Notes: generated by a model not told the origin, from the letters alone. 64,000 nucleotides of DNA from Hydractinia symbiolongicarpus (GCF_029227915.1 NC_079875.1:31067501-31131500); one strand, 5' to 3'. Positions 26,420-40,031 are shown, counted from the stretch's first letter. Made by a program: numbers and translations.

Positions 26420-29110
26420 CCGAGGACGAGTGTTTCATATATTTGCGATTTTTGTATTGATGCAGGATAATTGTAATTTAGGGTCAACAATCTCGTCTCA
26501 TGTTGTATATATTTCGGCCGTAGAATTGATAAACGAGGGATTTAAAAGAGACGAGTGTCATGTATTTGCGATTTTTCGTATTGATACAGGATATTTGTAC
26601 TTTAGGGTCAACAACATCGTCTCAGGTTCTATATACTTTAGTCGTAAAATTGATAAACGAGGCATTTAAAAGAGACAAGTGTCATGTATTTGCAATTTTT
26701 CGTGTTGATGCAAGATAATTGTCATTTAGGGACGACAACCTCGTCTCAGGTTCTACACATTTTAGTCGTAAAATTGATAAACGAGGCATTTCAAAGTGAC
26801 CAGTGTCATGTATTTGCGATTTTTCGTATTGATACAGGATAATTGCATTTTAGGGTCAACAACCTCGTTTCAGGTTCTTATCCTGTAAAATTGATAAACG
26901 AGGGATTTAAAGGAGACGAGTGTCATGTATTTGCGATTTTTCGTATTGATGCAGGATATTTGTCATTTAGGGACGACAACCTCGTCTCAGGTTCTTATCC
27001 TGTAAAATTGATAAACGAGGGATTTAAAAGAGACGAGTGTCATGTATTTGCGATTTTTCGTATTGATGCAGGATATTTGTCATTTAGGGACGACAACCTC
27101 GTCTCAGGTTCTACACATTTTAGTCGTAAAATTGAAAAATGAGGCATTTCAAAGGGACTAGTGTCATATATTTGCTATATTTCGCATTGATACAAGATAA
27201 CTGTCATTTAGGGACGACAACCTCGTCTCAGGTTCTATATATTTTAGTCGTAAAATTGATAAACGAGGGATTTAAAAGAGACGTGTGTCATGTATTTGCG
27301 ATTTTTCGTATTGATACAGGATATTTGTACTTTAGGGTCAACAACCTCGTCTCAGGTTCTGTATATTTTAGTCGTAAAATTGATAAACGAGGCATTTAAA
27401 AGAGACAAGTGTTATATATTTGCAATTTTTCGTGTTGATGCAAGATAATTGTCATTTAGGGACGACAACCTCGTCTCAGGTTCTACACATTTTAGTCGTA
27501 AAATTGATAAATGAGGCATTTCAAAGTGACTAGTGTCATATATTTGTGATTTTTCGTATTGATAAAGGATAATTGTCATTTAGGGTCGACAACCTTGTCT
27601 CAGGTTCTATATGTTTCAGTCGTAGAATTGATAAACGAGGCATTTCAAAGTGACCAGTGTCATGTATTTGCGATTTTTCGTATTGATACAGGATAATTGC
27701 ATTTTAGGGTCAACAACCTCGTTTCAGGTTCTTATCCTGTAAAATTGATAAACGAGGGATTTAAAGGAGACGAGTGTCATGTATTTGCGATTTTTCGTAT
27801 TGATGCAGGATATTTGTCATTTAGGGACGACAACCTCGTCTCAGGTTCTTATCCTGTAAAATTGATAAACGAGGGATTTAAAAGAGACGAGTGTCATGTA
27901 TTTGCGATTTTTCGTATTGATGCAGGATATTTGTCATTTAGGGACGACAACCTCGTCTCAGGTTCTACACATTTTAGTCGTAAAATTGAAAAATGAGGCA
28001 TTTCAAAGTGACTAGTGTCATATATTTGCTATATTTCGCATTGATACAAGATAACTGTCATTTAGGGACGACAACCTCGTCTCAGGTTCTATATATTTTA
28101 GTCGTAAAATTGATAAACGAGGGATTTAAAAGAGACGTGTGTCATGTATTTGCGATTTTTCGTATTGATACAGGATATTTGTACTTTAGGGTCAACAACC
28201 TCGTCTCAGGTTCTGTATATTTTAGTCGTAAAATTGATAAACGAGGCATTTAAAAGAGACAAGTGTTATATATTTGCAATTTTTCGTGTTGATACAAGAT
28301 AATTGTCATTTAGGGACGACAACCTCGTCCCAGGTTCTATATATTTTAGTCGTAAAATTGATAAACGAGGCATTTCAAAGAGACAAGTGTCTCACATATT
28401 AGCGAATTTTTGTATTAATACTGGATAATTGTAACTTAGGGTCAAGAATCTCGTCTCAGGTTCCATATAATTCGGCCTTAGAATTGATAAACGAGGCATT
28501 TCCTAGTGACGAGTGTCATGTATTTGCGATTTTTCGTATTGATACAGGATGATTGTATTTTAGGGTCAACAACCTGGTTTCAGGTTTTTATATTTTCCCT
28601 GTAAAATTGATAAACGAGGGATTTGAAAGAGAGGAGTGTCTCACATACTAGCGATTTTTTGGATTAATACTGGATAATTGTAATTTAGGGCCAACAATCT
28701 CGTCTCAGGTTCCATATATTTCTGCCTTAGAATTGATAAACGAGGAATTTCAAAGTGACAAGTGTCATCTATTTGCGATTTTTCGTATTGATACAGGATA
28801 TTTGAACTTTATGGTCAACAACCTCGTCTCTGGTTCTAAATATTTTAGTCGTAAAGTTGATAAACTAGGCATTTAAAAGAAACAAGTGTTATACAGTTGC
28901 AATTTTCCGTGTTGATGCAAGATAATTGTCATTTAGGGACGACAACCTCGTCTCAGGTTCTACACATATTAGTCGTAAAATTGATAAATGAGGCATTTCA
29001 AAGTGACTAGTGTCATATATTTGTGATTTTTCGTATTGATAAAGGATAATTGTCATTTAGGGTCGACAACCTCGTCTCAGGTTCTATATATTTTAGTCGT
29101 AAAATTGATA
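26420..29110. repeat. Satellite B array, unit 1
   Basis: Monomers of about 124 bp contain AATTGATAAACGAGG, GTCATGTATTTGCGATTTTTC, ATTGATACAGGATA and CAACCTCGTCTCAGGTTCTA. A higher-order repeat of 854 bp (about seven monomers) is present twice, with matching landmarks at 26843 and 27697. Shortened monomers with CTTATCCTGTAAAATTG occur inside it. Open frames running through the array are by-products of repeat length, not genes. Confidence 0.93.
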
Positions 29111-29407
29111 ATAGATATGCCATTGAGAGATTACCAGGCTCACTTAGAAAGGATAGGTGACTTTCTGGTATGTGGCATTGGTGTTTGGTGGCATGGGGAG
29201 AATGGAAAATTTGTATTCCATGATGGCGAGAAGGACGATGATTTTAAAAGGGAGGGTCCTGAAATGACAAATTTTAAAACACACAACTTTCAATTAGTCG
29301 CGAATGAAGTGCAAGCCTGTTGGAAAAGGTGTATTACAGAAGACATTGATTTGCCTATCACAAAAATAAATATTTATAACAGGGACGGTGATTTTGAAAA
29401 TTGCAAG
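29111..29407 (+). pseudogene. Duplicated exon 3 fragment, copy 2
   Basis: Identical to the 3' part of exon 3 of the 23.6-25.8 kb gene, but its upstream half has been replaced by satellite B. The frame remains open from inside the satellite, so a short chimeric product starting in the satellite is possible on paper. The donor at 29407 is retained. With no promoter or upstream exons, I treat it as a truncated duplicate. Confidence 0.8.
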
Positions 29408-29639
29408 GTTTAATTTTAATTTGTTAGTTATTCTCCTTCAATTTTTCTCCATTTCTGAGCCAATTTTTTACTGGCTTACGTTGTTTTATATATGTCTCTC
29501 AATTTGCTGACAAGTGAAACAAAACCTATATATACATTTAACAATGAAAAGTTTTTAGTCGTGTAGTCGATTATGTATATAAATATATACCAATTTGCAA
29601 AAATTCATGGCTAAGATTTTAACTTTAATTTAAATTCAG

Positions 29640-30176
29640 GTCATTCATAATGATGAGTTAACACTACTTAATACTGATGATAATATTCAAACTGAAGAGG
29701 ATGAAAACACTGTGATTGATATATCAATGGAGCAGCAACCTGGTTTTCTGAATATGGCAGATGAAAAAAATGATTTTGACAGCAAAGGTCATCACATGGA
29801 AAAGAAAGTTGACAAGCAAGTCATGCAGGTTGAACAAGAAATTCCGTTGGAATCAGAAATTGCACGAAAGTTAAAGTTTGTCATTGGATATTGTGATAAA
29901 TTGAAAGAATTCGACTATCATCATAGTGTATGCAAAGACACGAAACGTGAATATTCTAGAAAAAAGTGTAAAGTGTTGATTACACATTTTCGAAAGTTAG
30001 TTTTAGATGCCGAAAGTGAAGCAGAAACCTTTATAAAACAATGGGAGAAAGAATTTGTTATAAAGAATTCCAGAGTACCAAACATCAAAGACTTAAAGAC
30101 AAATGATAATTATATGAAAAAGTATAAAGTTGCATATGTTGGTAAAAAAATACTTTGCCAGTGGAAAGATACTTAA
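29640..30176 (+). pseudogene. Duplicated exon 4, copy 2
   Basis: Same 179-codon exon as 25289-25825, with intact acceptor and stop. It is linked only to the truncated exon 3 copy at 29111-29407. Its sequence looks identical to copy 1, which points to a recent duplication or to an assembly repeat. Confidence 0.8.
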
Positions 30177-30769
30177 TGATAATAAACTTTCACATTAGAA
30201 GTTTTCTCAAACTTTTTTAGACACATTTTTTGAAATAATATATAGCTAAGAATTTTTGAGTCTTTTGAAAATTTCTAATATAAAATATAGCTTTTTCAAA
30301 CATATATAGCTTTAATGTATTTACTTACTGGCTATACTTAATCTAAGAGAATACTAGCTAAATTGCTTTTCTAATTAAGCTTCTCTTTTTGTACAGAGGT
30401 GGGACTTGCACCCACAACTATTTTAGCTAGCTAATCCGCTGTGATCTACGACATTTCCAGGTATTCTTAATTAAATATATACATAATTTTAATTATGCTT
30501 TTACTAGTAGTTTAAATATATATTAGTAATAATTTAACAAACCTTGATTTTCCGTGTAATCACTACGGGTACCTTTGTCAACGTTACGTTCCTGAAGATG
30601 GCGGTGCCTTCCTTGACAAACTTAAAAAAATGGTTTATCATCGATGTAGTCATACACAAAAACACCACGTCAAAACAAACACGTCAGATAGCAAAACGCG
30701 GTATAAAATTGTGAAAAACGCGGTATATACGTGCTTTACCCGAAATAATTCCAGACGTTCCGTAAGTTG

Positions 30770-33700
30770 CCCGAGGACGAGTGTTTCATATATTTGCGAT
30801 TTTTGTATTGATGCAGGATAATTGTAATTTAGGGTCAACAATCTCGTCTCATGTTGTATATATTTCGGCCGTAGAATTGATAAACGAGGGATTTAAAAGA
30901 GACGAGTGTCATGTATTTGCGATTTTTCGTATTGATACAGGATATTTGTACTTTAGGGTCAACAACATCGTCTCAGGTTCTATATACTTTAGTCGTAAAA
31001 TTGATAAACGAGGCATTTAAAAGAGACAAGTGTCATGTATTTGCAATTTTTCGTGTTGATGCAAGATAATTGTCATTTAGGGACGACAACCTCGTCTCAG
31101 GTTCTACACATTTTAGTCGTAAAATTGATAAATGAGGCATTTCAAAGTGACTAGTGTCATATATTTGTGATTTTTGTATTGATGCAGAATAATTGTAATT
31201 TAGGGTCAACAATCTCGTCTCATGTTGTATATATTTCGGCCGTAGAATTGATAAACGAGGGATTTAAAAGAGACGAGTGTCATGTATTTGAGATTTTTTG
31301 TATTGATACAGGATATTTGTACTTTAGGGTCAACAACATCGTCTCAGGTTCTATATACTTTAGTCGTAAAATTGATAAACGAGGCATTTAAAAGAGACAA
31401 GTGTCATGTATTTGCAATTTTTCGTGTTGATGCAAGATAATTGTCATTTAGGGACGACAACCTCGTCTCAGGTTCTACACATTTTAGTCGTAAAATTGAT
31501 AAATGAGGCATTTCAAAGTGACTAGTGTCATATATTTGTGATTTTTCGTATTGATAAAGGATAATTGTCATTTAGGGTCGACAACCTTGTCTCAGGTTCT
31601 ATATGTTTCAGTCGTAGAATTGATAAACGAGGCATTTCAAAGTGACCAGTGTCATGTATTTGCGATTTTTCGTATTGATACAGGATAATTGCATTTTAGG
31701 GTCAACAACCTCGTTTCAGGTTCTTATCCTGTAAAATTGATAAACGAGGGATTTAAAGGAGACGAGTGTCATGTATTTGCGATTTTTCGTATTGATGCAG
31801 GATATTTGTCATTTAGGGACGACAACCTCGTCTCAGGTTCTTATCCTGTAAAATTGATAAACGAGGGATTTAAAAGAGACGAGTGTCATGTATTTGCGAT
31901 TTTTCGTATTGATGCAGGATATTTGTCATTTAGGGACGACAACCTCGTCTCAGGTTCTACACATTTTAGTCGTAAAATTGAAAAATGAGGCATTTCAAAG
32001 TGACTAGTGTCATATATTTGCTATATTTCGCATTGATACAAGATAACTGTCATTTAGGGACGACAACCTCGTCTCAGGTTCTATATATTTTAGTCGTAAA
32101 ATTGATAAACGAGGGATTTAAAAGAGACGTGTGTCATGTATTTGCGATTTTTCGTATTGATACAGGATATTTGTACTTTAGGGTCAACAACCTCGTCTCA
32201 GGTTCTGTATATTTTAGTCGTAAAATTGATAAACGAGGCATTTAAAAGAGACAAGTGTTATATATTTGCAATTTTTCGTGTTGATGCAAGATAATTGTCA
32301 TTTAGGGACGACAACCTCGTCTCAGGTTCTACACATTTTAGTCGTAAAATTGATAAATGAGGCATTTCAAAGTGACTAGTGTCATATATTTGTGATTTTT
32401 CGTATTGATAAAGGATAATTGTCATTTAGGATCGACAACCTTGTCTCAGGTTCTATATGTTTCAGTCGTAGAATTGATAAACGAGGCATTTCAAAGTGAC
32501 CAGTGTCATGTATTTGCGATTTTTCGTATTGATACAGGATAATTGCATTTTAGGGTCAACAACCTCGTTTCAGGTTCTTATCCTGTAAAATTGATAAACG
32601 AGGGATTTAAAGGAGACGAGTGTCATGTATTTGCGATTTTTCGTATTGATGCAGGATATTTGTCATTTAGGGACGACAACCTCGTCTCAGGTTCTTATCC
32701 TGTAAAATTGATAAACGAGGGATTTAAAAGAGACGAGTGTCATGTATTTGCGATTTTTCGTATTGATGCAGGATATTTGTCATTTAGGGACGACAACCTC
32801 GTCTCAGGTTCTACACATTTTAGTCGTAAAATTGAAAAATGAGGCATTTCAAAGTGACTAGTGTCATATATTTGCTATATTTCGCATTGATACAAGATAA
32901 CTGTCATTTAGGGACGACAACCTCGTCTCAGGTTCTATATATTTTAGTCGTAAAATTGATAAACGAGGGATTTAAAAGAGACGTGTGTCATGTATTTGCG
33001 ATTTTTCGTATTGATACAGGATATTTGTACTTTAGGGTCAACAACCTCGTCTCAGGTTCTGTATATTTTAGTCGTAAAATTGATAAACGAGGCATTTAAA
33101 AGAGACAAGTGTTATATATTTGCAATTTTTCGTGTTGATACAAGATAATTGTCATTTAGGGACGACAACCTCGTCCCAGGTTCTATATATTTTAGTCGTA
33201 AAATTGATAAACGAGGCATTTCAAAGAGACAAGTGTCTCACATATTAGCGAATTTTTGTATTAATACTGGATAATTGTAACTTAGGGTCAAGAATCTCGT
33301 CTCAGGTTCCATATAATTCGGCCTTAGAATTGATAAACGAGGCATTTCCTAGTGACGAGTGTCATGTATTTGCGATTTTTCGTATTGATACAGGATGATT
33401 GTATTTTAGGGTCAACAACCTGGTTTCAGGTTTTTATATTTTCCCTGTAAAATTGATAAACGAGGGATTTGAAAGAGAGGAGTGTCTCACATACTAGCGA
33501 TTTTTTGGATTAATACTGGATAATTGTAATTTAGGGCCAACAATCTCGTCTCAGGTTCCATATATTTCTGCCTTAGAATTGATAAACGAGGAATTTCAAA
33601 GTGACAAGTGTCATCTATTTGCGATTTTTCGTATTGATACAGGATATTTGAACTTTATGGTCAACAACCTCGTCTCTGGTTCTAAATATTTTAGTCGTAA

Positions 33701-33956
33701 AGTTGATAAACTAGGCATTTAAAAGAAACAAGTGTTATACAGTTGCAATTTTCCGTGTTGATGCAAGATAATTGTCATTTAGGGACGACAACCTCGTCTC
33801 AGGTTCTACACATATTAGTCGTAAAATTGATAAATGAGGCATTTCAAAGTGACTAGTGTCATATATTTGTGATTTTTCGTATTGATAAAGGATAATTGTC
33901 ATTTAGGGTCGACAACCTCGTCTCAGGTTCTATATATTTTAGTCGTAAAATTGATA
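30770..33956. repeat. Satellite B array, unit 2
   Basis: Same monomers as unit 1. It contains two 854-bp higher-order repeats (landmarks 31689 and 32543) plus an extra 386-bp block, visible as the repeat of the 30781 segment at 31167. That accounts for most of the 495-base excess of this unit over unit 1. Confidence 0.92.
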
Positions 33957-34253
33957 ATAGATATGCCATTGAGAGATTACCAGGCTCACTTAGAAAGGAT
34001 AGGTGACTTTCTGGTATGTGGCATTGGTGTTTGGTGGCATGGGGAGAATGGAAAATTTGTATTCCATGATGGCGAGAAGGACGATGATTTTAAAAGGGAG
34101 GGTCCTGAAATGACAAATTTTAAAACACACAACTTTCAATTAGTCGCGAATGAAGTGCAAGCCTGTTGGAAAAGGTGTATTACAGAAGACATTGATTTGC
34201 CTATCACAAAAATAAATATTTATAACAGGGACGGTGATTTTGAAAATTGCAAG
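33957..34253 (+). pseudogene. Duplicated exon 3 fragment, copy 3
   Basis: Third copy of the truncated exon 3, joined to satellite B at exactly the same base as copy 2. The shared junction shows that both copies descend from one illegitimate joining event that was later amplified. Confidence 0.8.
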
Positions 34254-34485
34254 GTTTAATTTTAATTTGTTAGTTATTCTCCTTCAATTTTTCTCCATTT
34301 CTGAGCCAATTTTTTACTGGCTTACGTTGTTTTATATATGTCTCTCAATTTGCTGACAAGTGAAACAAAACCTATATATACATTTAACAATGAAAAGTTT
34401 TTAGTCGTGTAGTCGATTATGTATATAAATATATACCAATTTGCAAAAATTCATGGCTAAGATTTTAACTTTAATTTAAATTCAG

Positions 34486-35022
34486 GTCATTCATAATGAT
34501 GAGTTAACACTACTTAATACTGATGATAATATTCAAACTGAAGAGGATGAAAACACTGTGATTGATATATCAATGGAGCAGCAACCTGGTTTTCTGAATA
34601 TGGCAGATGAAAAAAATGATTTTGACAGCAAAGGTCATCACATGGAAAAGAAAGTTGACAAGCAAGTCATGCAGGTTGAACAAGAAATTCCGTTGGAATC
34701 AGAAATTGCACGAAAGTTAAAGTTTGTCATTGGATATTGTGATAAATTGAAAGAATTCGACTATCATCATAGTGTATGCAAAGACACGAAACGTGATTAT
34801 TCTAGAAAAAAGTGTAAAGTGTTGATTACACATTTTCGAAAGTTAGTTTTAGATGCCGAAAGTGAAGCAGAAACCTTTATAAAACAATGGGAGAAAGAAT
34901 TTGTTATAAAGAATTCCAGAGTACCAAACATCAAAGACTTAAAGACAAATGATAATTATATGAAAAAGTATAAAGTTGCATATGTTGGTAAAAAAATACT
35001 TTGCCAGTGGAAAGATACTTAA
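34486..35022 (+). pseudogene. Duplicated exon 4, copy 3
   Basis: Third copy of the 179-codon terminal exon. It differs from the others by one noted substitution (GAA to GAT, Glu to Asp, at about 34797), so at least this copy is not a verbatim assembly echo. Confidence 0.8.
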
Positions 35023-35615
35023 TGATAATAAACTTTCACATTAGAAGTTTTCTCAAACTTTTTTAGACACATTTTTTGAAATAATATATAGCTAAGAATT
35101 TTTGAGTCTTTTGAAAATTTCTAATATAAAATATAGCTTTTTCAAACATATATAGCTTTAATGTATTTACTTACTGGCTATACTTAATCTAAGAGAATAC
35201 TAGCTAAATTGCTTTTCTAATTAAGCTTCTCTTTTTGTACAGAGGTGGGACTTGCACCCACAACTATTTTAGCTAGCTAATCCGCTGTGATCTACGACAT
35301 TTCCAGGTATTCTTAATTAAATATATACATAATTTTAATTATGCTTTTACTAGTAGTTTAAATATATATTAGTAATAATTTAACAAACCTTGATTTTCCG
35401 TGTAATCACTACGGGTACCTTTGTCAACGTTACGTTCCTGAAGATGGCGGTGCCTTCCTTGACAAACTTAAAAAAATGGTTTATCATCGATGTAGTCATA
35501 CACAAAAACACCACGTCAAAACAAACACGTCAGATAGCAAAACGCGGTATAAAATTGTGAAAAACGCGGTATATACGTGCTTTACCCGAAATAATTCCAG
35601 ACGTTCCGTAAGTTG

Positions 35616-38600
35616 CCCGAGGACGAGTGTTTCATATATTTGCGATTTTTGTATTGATGCAGGATAATTGTAATTTAGGGTCAACAATCTCGTCTCATGT
35701 TGTATATATTTCGGCCGTAGAATTGATAAACGAGGGATTTAAAAGAGACGAGTGTCATGTATTTGCGATTTTTCGTATTGATACAGGATATTTGTACTTT
35801 AGGGTCAACAACATCGTCTCAGGTTCTATATACTTTAGTCGTAAAATTGATAAACGAGGCATTTAAAAGAGACAAGTGTCATGTATTTGCAATTTTTCGT
35901 GTTGATGCAAGATAATTGTCATTTAGGGACGACAACCTCGTCTCAGGTTCTACACATTTTAGTCGTAAAATTGATAAATGAGGCATTTCAAAGTGACTAG
36001 TGTCATATATTTGTGATTTTTGTATTGATGCAGAATAATTGTAATTTAGGGTCAACAATCTCGTCTCATGTTGTATATATTTCGGCCGTAGAATTGATAA
36101 ACGAGGGATTTAAAAGAGACGAGTGTCATGTATTTGAGATTTTTTGTATTGATACAGGATATTTGTACTTTAGGGTCAACAACATCGTCTCAGGTTCTAT
36201 ATACTTTAGTCGTAAAATTGATAAACGAGGCATTTAAAAGAGACAAGTGTCATGTATTTGCAATTTTTCGTGTTGATGCAAGATAATTGTCATTTAGGGA
36301 CGACAACCTCGTCTCAGGTTCTACACATTTTAGTCGTAAAATTGATAAATGAGGCATTTCAAAGTGACTAGTGTCATATATTTGTGATTTTTCGTATTGA
36401 TAAAGGATAATTGTCATTTAGGGTCGACAACCTTGTCTCAGGTTCTATATGTTTCAGTCGTAGAATTGATAAACGAGGCATTTCAAAGTGACCAGTGTCA
36501 TGTATTTGCGATTTTTCGTATTGATACAGGATAATTGCATTTTAGGGTCAACAACCTCGTTTCAGGTTCTTATCCTGTAAAATTGATAAACGAGGGATTT
36601 AAAGGAGACGAGTGTCATGTATTTGCGATTTTTCGTATTGATGCAGGATATTTGTCATTTAGGGACGACAACCTCGTCTCAGGTTCTTATCCTGTAAAAT
36701 TGATAAACGAGGGATTTAAAAGAGACGAGTGTCATGTATTTGCGATTTTTCGTATTGATGCAGGATATTTGTCATTTAGGGACGACAACCTCGTCTCAGG
36801 TTCTACACATTTTAGTCGTAAAATTGAAAAATGAGGCATTTCAAAGTGACTAGTGTCATATATTTGCTATATTTCGCATTGATACAAGATAACTGTCATT
36901 TAGGGACGACAACCTCGTCTCAGGTTCTATATATTTTAGTCGTAAAATTGATAAACGAGGGATTTAAAAGAGACGTGTGTCATGTATTTGCGATTTTTCG
37001 TATTGATACAGGATATTTGTACTTTAGGGTCAACAACCTCGTCTCAGGTTCTGTATATTTTAGTCGTAAAATTGATAAACGAGGCATTTAAAAGAGACAA
37101 GTGTTATATATTTGCAATTTTTCGTGTTGATGCAAGATAATTGTCATTTAGGGACGACAACCTCGTCTCAGGTTCTACACATTTTAGTCGTAAAATTGAT
37201 AAATGAGGCATTTCAAAGTGACTAGTGTCATATATTTGTGATTTTTCGTATTGATAAAGGATAATTGTCATTTAGGGACGACAACCTCGTCCCAGGTTCT
37301 ATATATTTTAGTCGTAAAATTGATAAACGAGGCATTTCAAAGAGACAAGTGTCTCACATATTAGCGAATTTTTGTATTAATACTGGATAATTGTAACTTA
37401 GGGTCAAGAATCTCGTCTCAGGTTCCATATAATTCGGCCTTAGAATTGATAAACGAGGCATTTCCTAGTGACGAGTGTCATGTATTTGCGATTTTTCGTA
37501 TTGATACAGGATGATTGTATTTTAGGGTCAACAACCTGGTTTCAGGTTTTTATATTTTCCCTGTAAAATTGATAAACGAGGGATTTGAAAGAGAGGAGTG
37601 TCTCACATACTAGCGATTTTTTGGATTAATACTGGATAATTGTAATTTAGGGCCAACAATCTCGTCTCAGGTTCCATATATTTCTGCCTTAGAATTGATA
37701 AACGAGGAATTTCAAAGTGACAAGTGTCATCTATTTGCGATTTTTCGTATTGATACAGGATATTTGAACTTTATGGTCAACAACCTCGTCTCTGGTTCTA
37801 AATATTTTAGTCGTAAAGTTGATAAACTAGGCATTTAAAAGAAACAAGTGTTATACAGTTGCAATTTTCCGTGTTGATGCAAGATAATTGTCATTTAGGG
37901 ACGACAACCTCGTCTCAGGTTCTACACATATTAGTCGTAAAATTGATAAATGAGGCATTTCAAAGTGACTAGTGTCATATATTTGTGATTTTTCGTATTG
38001 ATAAAGGATAATTGTCATTTAGGGTCGACAACCTCGTCTCAGGTTCTATATATTTTAGTCGTAAAATTGATAAACGACGCATTTAATAGAGACGAGTGTT
38101 TCATATATTTGCGATTTTTGTATTGATACAGGATAATTGTAATTTAGGGACAACAATCTCGTCTCAGGTTGTATATATTTCGGCCGTAGCATTGATAAAC
38201 GAGGCATTTCAAAGTGACGAGTGACATGTATTTGCGATTTTTCGTATTGATACAGGATAATTGCATTTTAGGATCAACTACCTCGTTCAGGTTCTTATCC
38301 TGAAAAATTGATAAACGAGGGATTTAGAAGAGACGAGTGTTTCATATATTTGCGATTTTTGTATTGATACAGGATAATTGTAATTTAGGGACAACAATCT
38401 CGTCTCAGGTTGTATATATTTCGGCCGTAGCATTGATAAACGAGGCCTTTCAAAGTGACGAGTGACATGTATTTGCGATTTTTCGTATTGATACAGGATA
38501 ATTGCATTTTAGGATCAACTACCTCGTTCAGGTTCTTATCCTGAAAAATTGATAAACGAGGGATTTAGAAGAGACGAGTATCATGTATTTGCGATTTTTC

Positions 38601-38835
38601 GTATTGATACAGGAAATTTGTACTTTAGGGTCAACAACCTCGTCTCAGGTTCTATATATTTTAGTCGTAAAATTGATAAACGAGGCATTTAATACACACG
38701 AGTGTTTCATGTATTTGCGATTTTTTGTGTTAATACAGGATAATTGTAATTTAGGGTCAACAACTGCGTGTTAAGTTCTTATATCTTAGCCGTAGAATTG
38801 ATAAACGAGGCATTTAAAAGAGAGAAGTGTTCTTG
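35616..38835. repeat. Satellite B array, unit 3 and its natural right end
   Basis: The 386-bp block recurs (35627 and 36013) but only one 854-bp higher-order repeat is present (36535). Past 38069 the array continues with somewhat different monomers, including a further pair of about 247 bp repeats at 38090 and 38335, and stops at about 38835 against a PiggyBac fragment. This right end was probably the original end before the triplication. Confidence 0.9.
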
Positions 38836-38840
38836 TCCAC

Positions 38841-39002
38841 GAATACTGGGCAACTGGTATCACAGCCGTGTCTTGGTTTTCATCTGTAATGTCTCGTGAT
38901 AGATTCAAAGATATACTACAAGATCCTTATCTCCTGGATAGAACCAAGGAAGTAAAGAAAGGTGAACCAGCGTATGATAAATGATACAAGATTAAAAAAT
39001 TC
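38841..39002 (+). pseudogene. PiggyBac-type transposase fragment
   Basis: The plus-strand frame reads EYWATGI, SSVMSRDRFKDIL, then GEPAYDK followed by a TGA and YKIKKF. The MSRxRFxxIL motif and the following PxYDKxYKI are hallmarks of the N-terminal part of PiggyBac-like (DDE_Tnp_1_7) transposases. Only about 53 codons survive, with one internal stop. The fragment directly abuts the satellite B array. Confidence 0.7.
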
Positions 39003-39866
39003 ATACTTAGCTAAGCCACAATCTCAAAAAATCGCATGTTTTAGGTACCTTTTTAAGCCTTAAACTCTTGTGCCAATAACGGTCCGTAGAGGGTCGCATC
39101 GTTGACTTTAATAGTCCTATTTCAATGGCTCTCGTTTCAACTTCTGCAGGCTTTGCAAAACAGAATTTAGTCTGACCTACAGTTAACATCAAAAATCCTA
39201 TTTACATAGCTCTCGTTTTGATTTCCTGCAGGCTTCTTCATTTGACTTCAACAGCCGTTAAAAAAACCCACCAAATCAATATAAGTTAATAAATAAGTTA
39301 ATAAATTTAAACTGAAAGAACCAACTTTTTAAACTGTGTAATAGTCACGCCGTTCCAATTAAGCAAGAACTCATACCACTATTCAATATTCTTTCGTGAT
39401 TTAGAAGTGATAGTAATGTGGTGAGACAAACTACTAACAGATGTGTGAAAAGATTAATCCAATCGAGAACATGCATCACATTGAACGACTGTGCAAGCAA
39501 AGGACAGCGGGATATATTGTCTAACTTTTTTTATAAAGGGAAGATAGTAAAGAATCCAACAGGTCTGCATGTATTAAAGATAAGCGGTAAAAAACGACCT
39601 CCTGAGGCGAGAAAAATATCAAAGAAATACCGTTACATAAGTCGAAAACTGACAGTCAGCACTTTTCCGCCTTTTTTCTAACTGGTTCAAATTCGACATA
39701 ATAATGATGCAGTAGTCATACTTTGAGACACAGCAAGAAAAGTGCTAATAAGAATATTCAACATTCATTTTAAAAAAGAAAAAAAACTTTATTAGCTACA
39801 TACACGCTAACTATAAAATGATTTCAGGAAATACAGATGTTTGAACTTGAATCTGATTACTGAAAC
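39003..39866. other. Unassigned stretch with short duplications
   Basis: A segment of about 40 bases (CTATTT-CA/AC-ATGGCTCTCGTTT and GCAGGCTT) is present twice at 39115-39235. An open frame at 39418-39681 on the plus strand has basic, coding-like composition but no recognised family. Confidence 0.3.
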
Positions 39867-39870
39867 TCAC

Positions 39871-40031
39871 CATAATGTGATATCACTCAGGTCAACAGGG
39901 ACTGGTTCTTTCCAATCTGGCAGGAAATTAATATCAAATCTGTACTTCTCTTCCAGATTGACAGCGAAATCCTGCAACTCTTGCCATCGTTCACTGTTCA
40001 AAAGTACTTCAGATTCAGAGCATGTGTGTTT
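39871..40031 (-). CDS. Orphan internal exon, unknown protein
   Basis: On the minus strand an acceptor (TTCATAG) is followed by 161 bases open in one frame and a strong donor TG/GTGAGT. The product is coding-like: SERWQELQDFAVNLEEKY, then DINFLPDWKEPVPVDL. No neighbouring exon could be linked and I do not recognise the family. It could be an exon of a gene extending elsewhere or a relic of a mobile element. Confidence 0.4.

Larger units (their letters stand above)
24760..38069. repeat. Tandem triplication of a 4.1-4.8 kb unit (gene 3' end plus satellite B)
   Basis: The sequence from ATAGATATGCC inside exon 3 recurs at 24760, 29111 and 33957, spacings of 4,351 and 4,846 bases. Each unit holds the rest of exon 3, intron, exon 4, a tRNA-like segment and a satellite B array. 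Units 2 and 3 begin by a direct jump from satellite (AAAATTGATA) into exon 3, so the breakpoint joins unrelated sequences. The non-satellite parts are practically identical; the one difference I noted is a Glu-to-Asp codon in the third exon 4. Length differences come from the number of satellite repeats. Confidence 0.9.

Noticed and set aside
26430-28253. Repeated 60-100 residue frames with INEGFKRDECHVF-like sequence
   Set aside because: They follow the satellite B period, change frame from block to block and appear in every array; by-products of the repeat.
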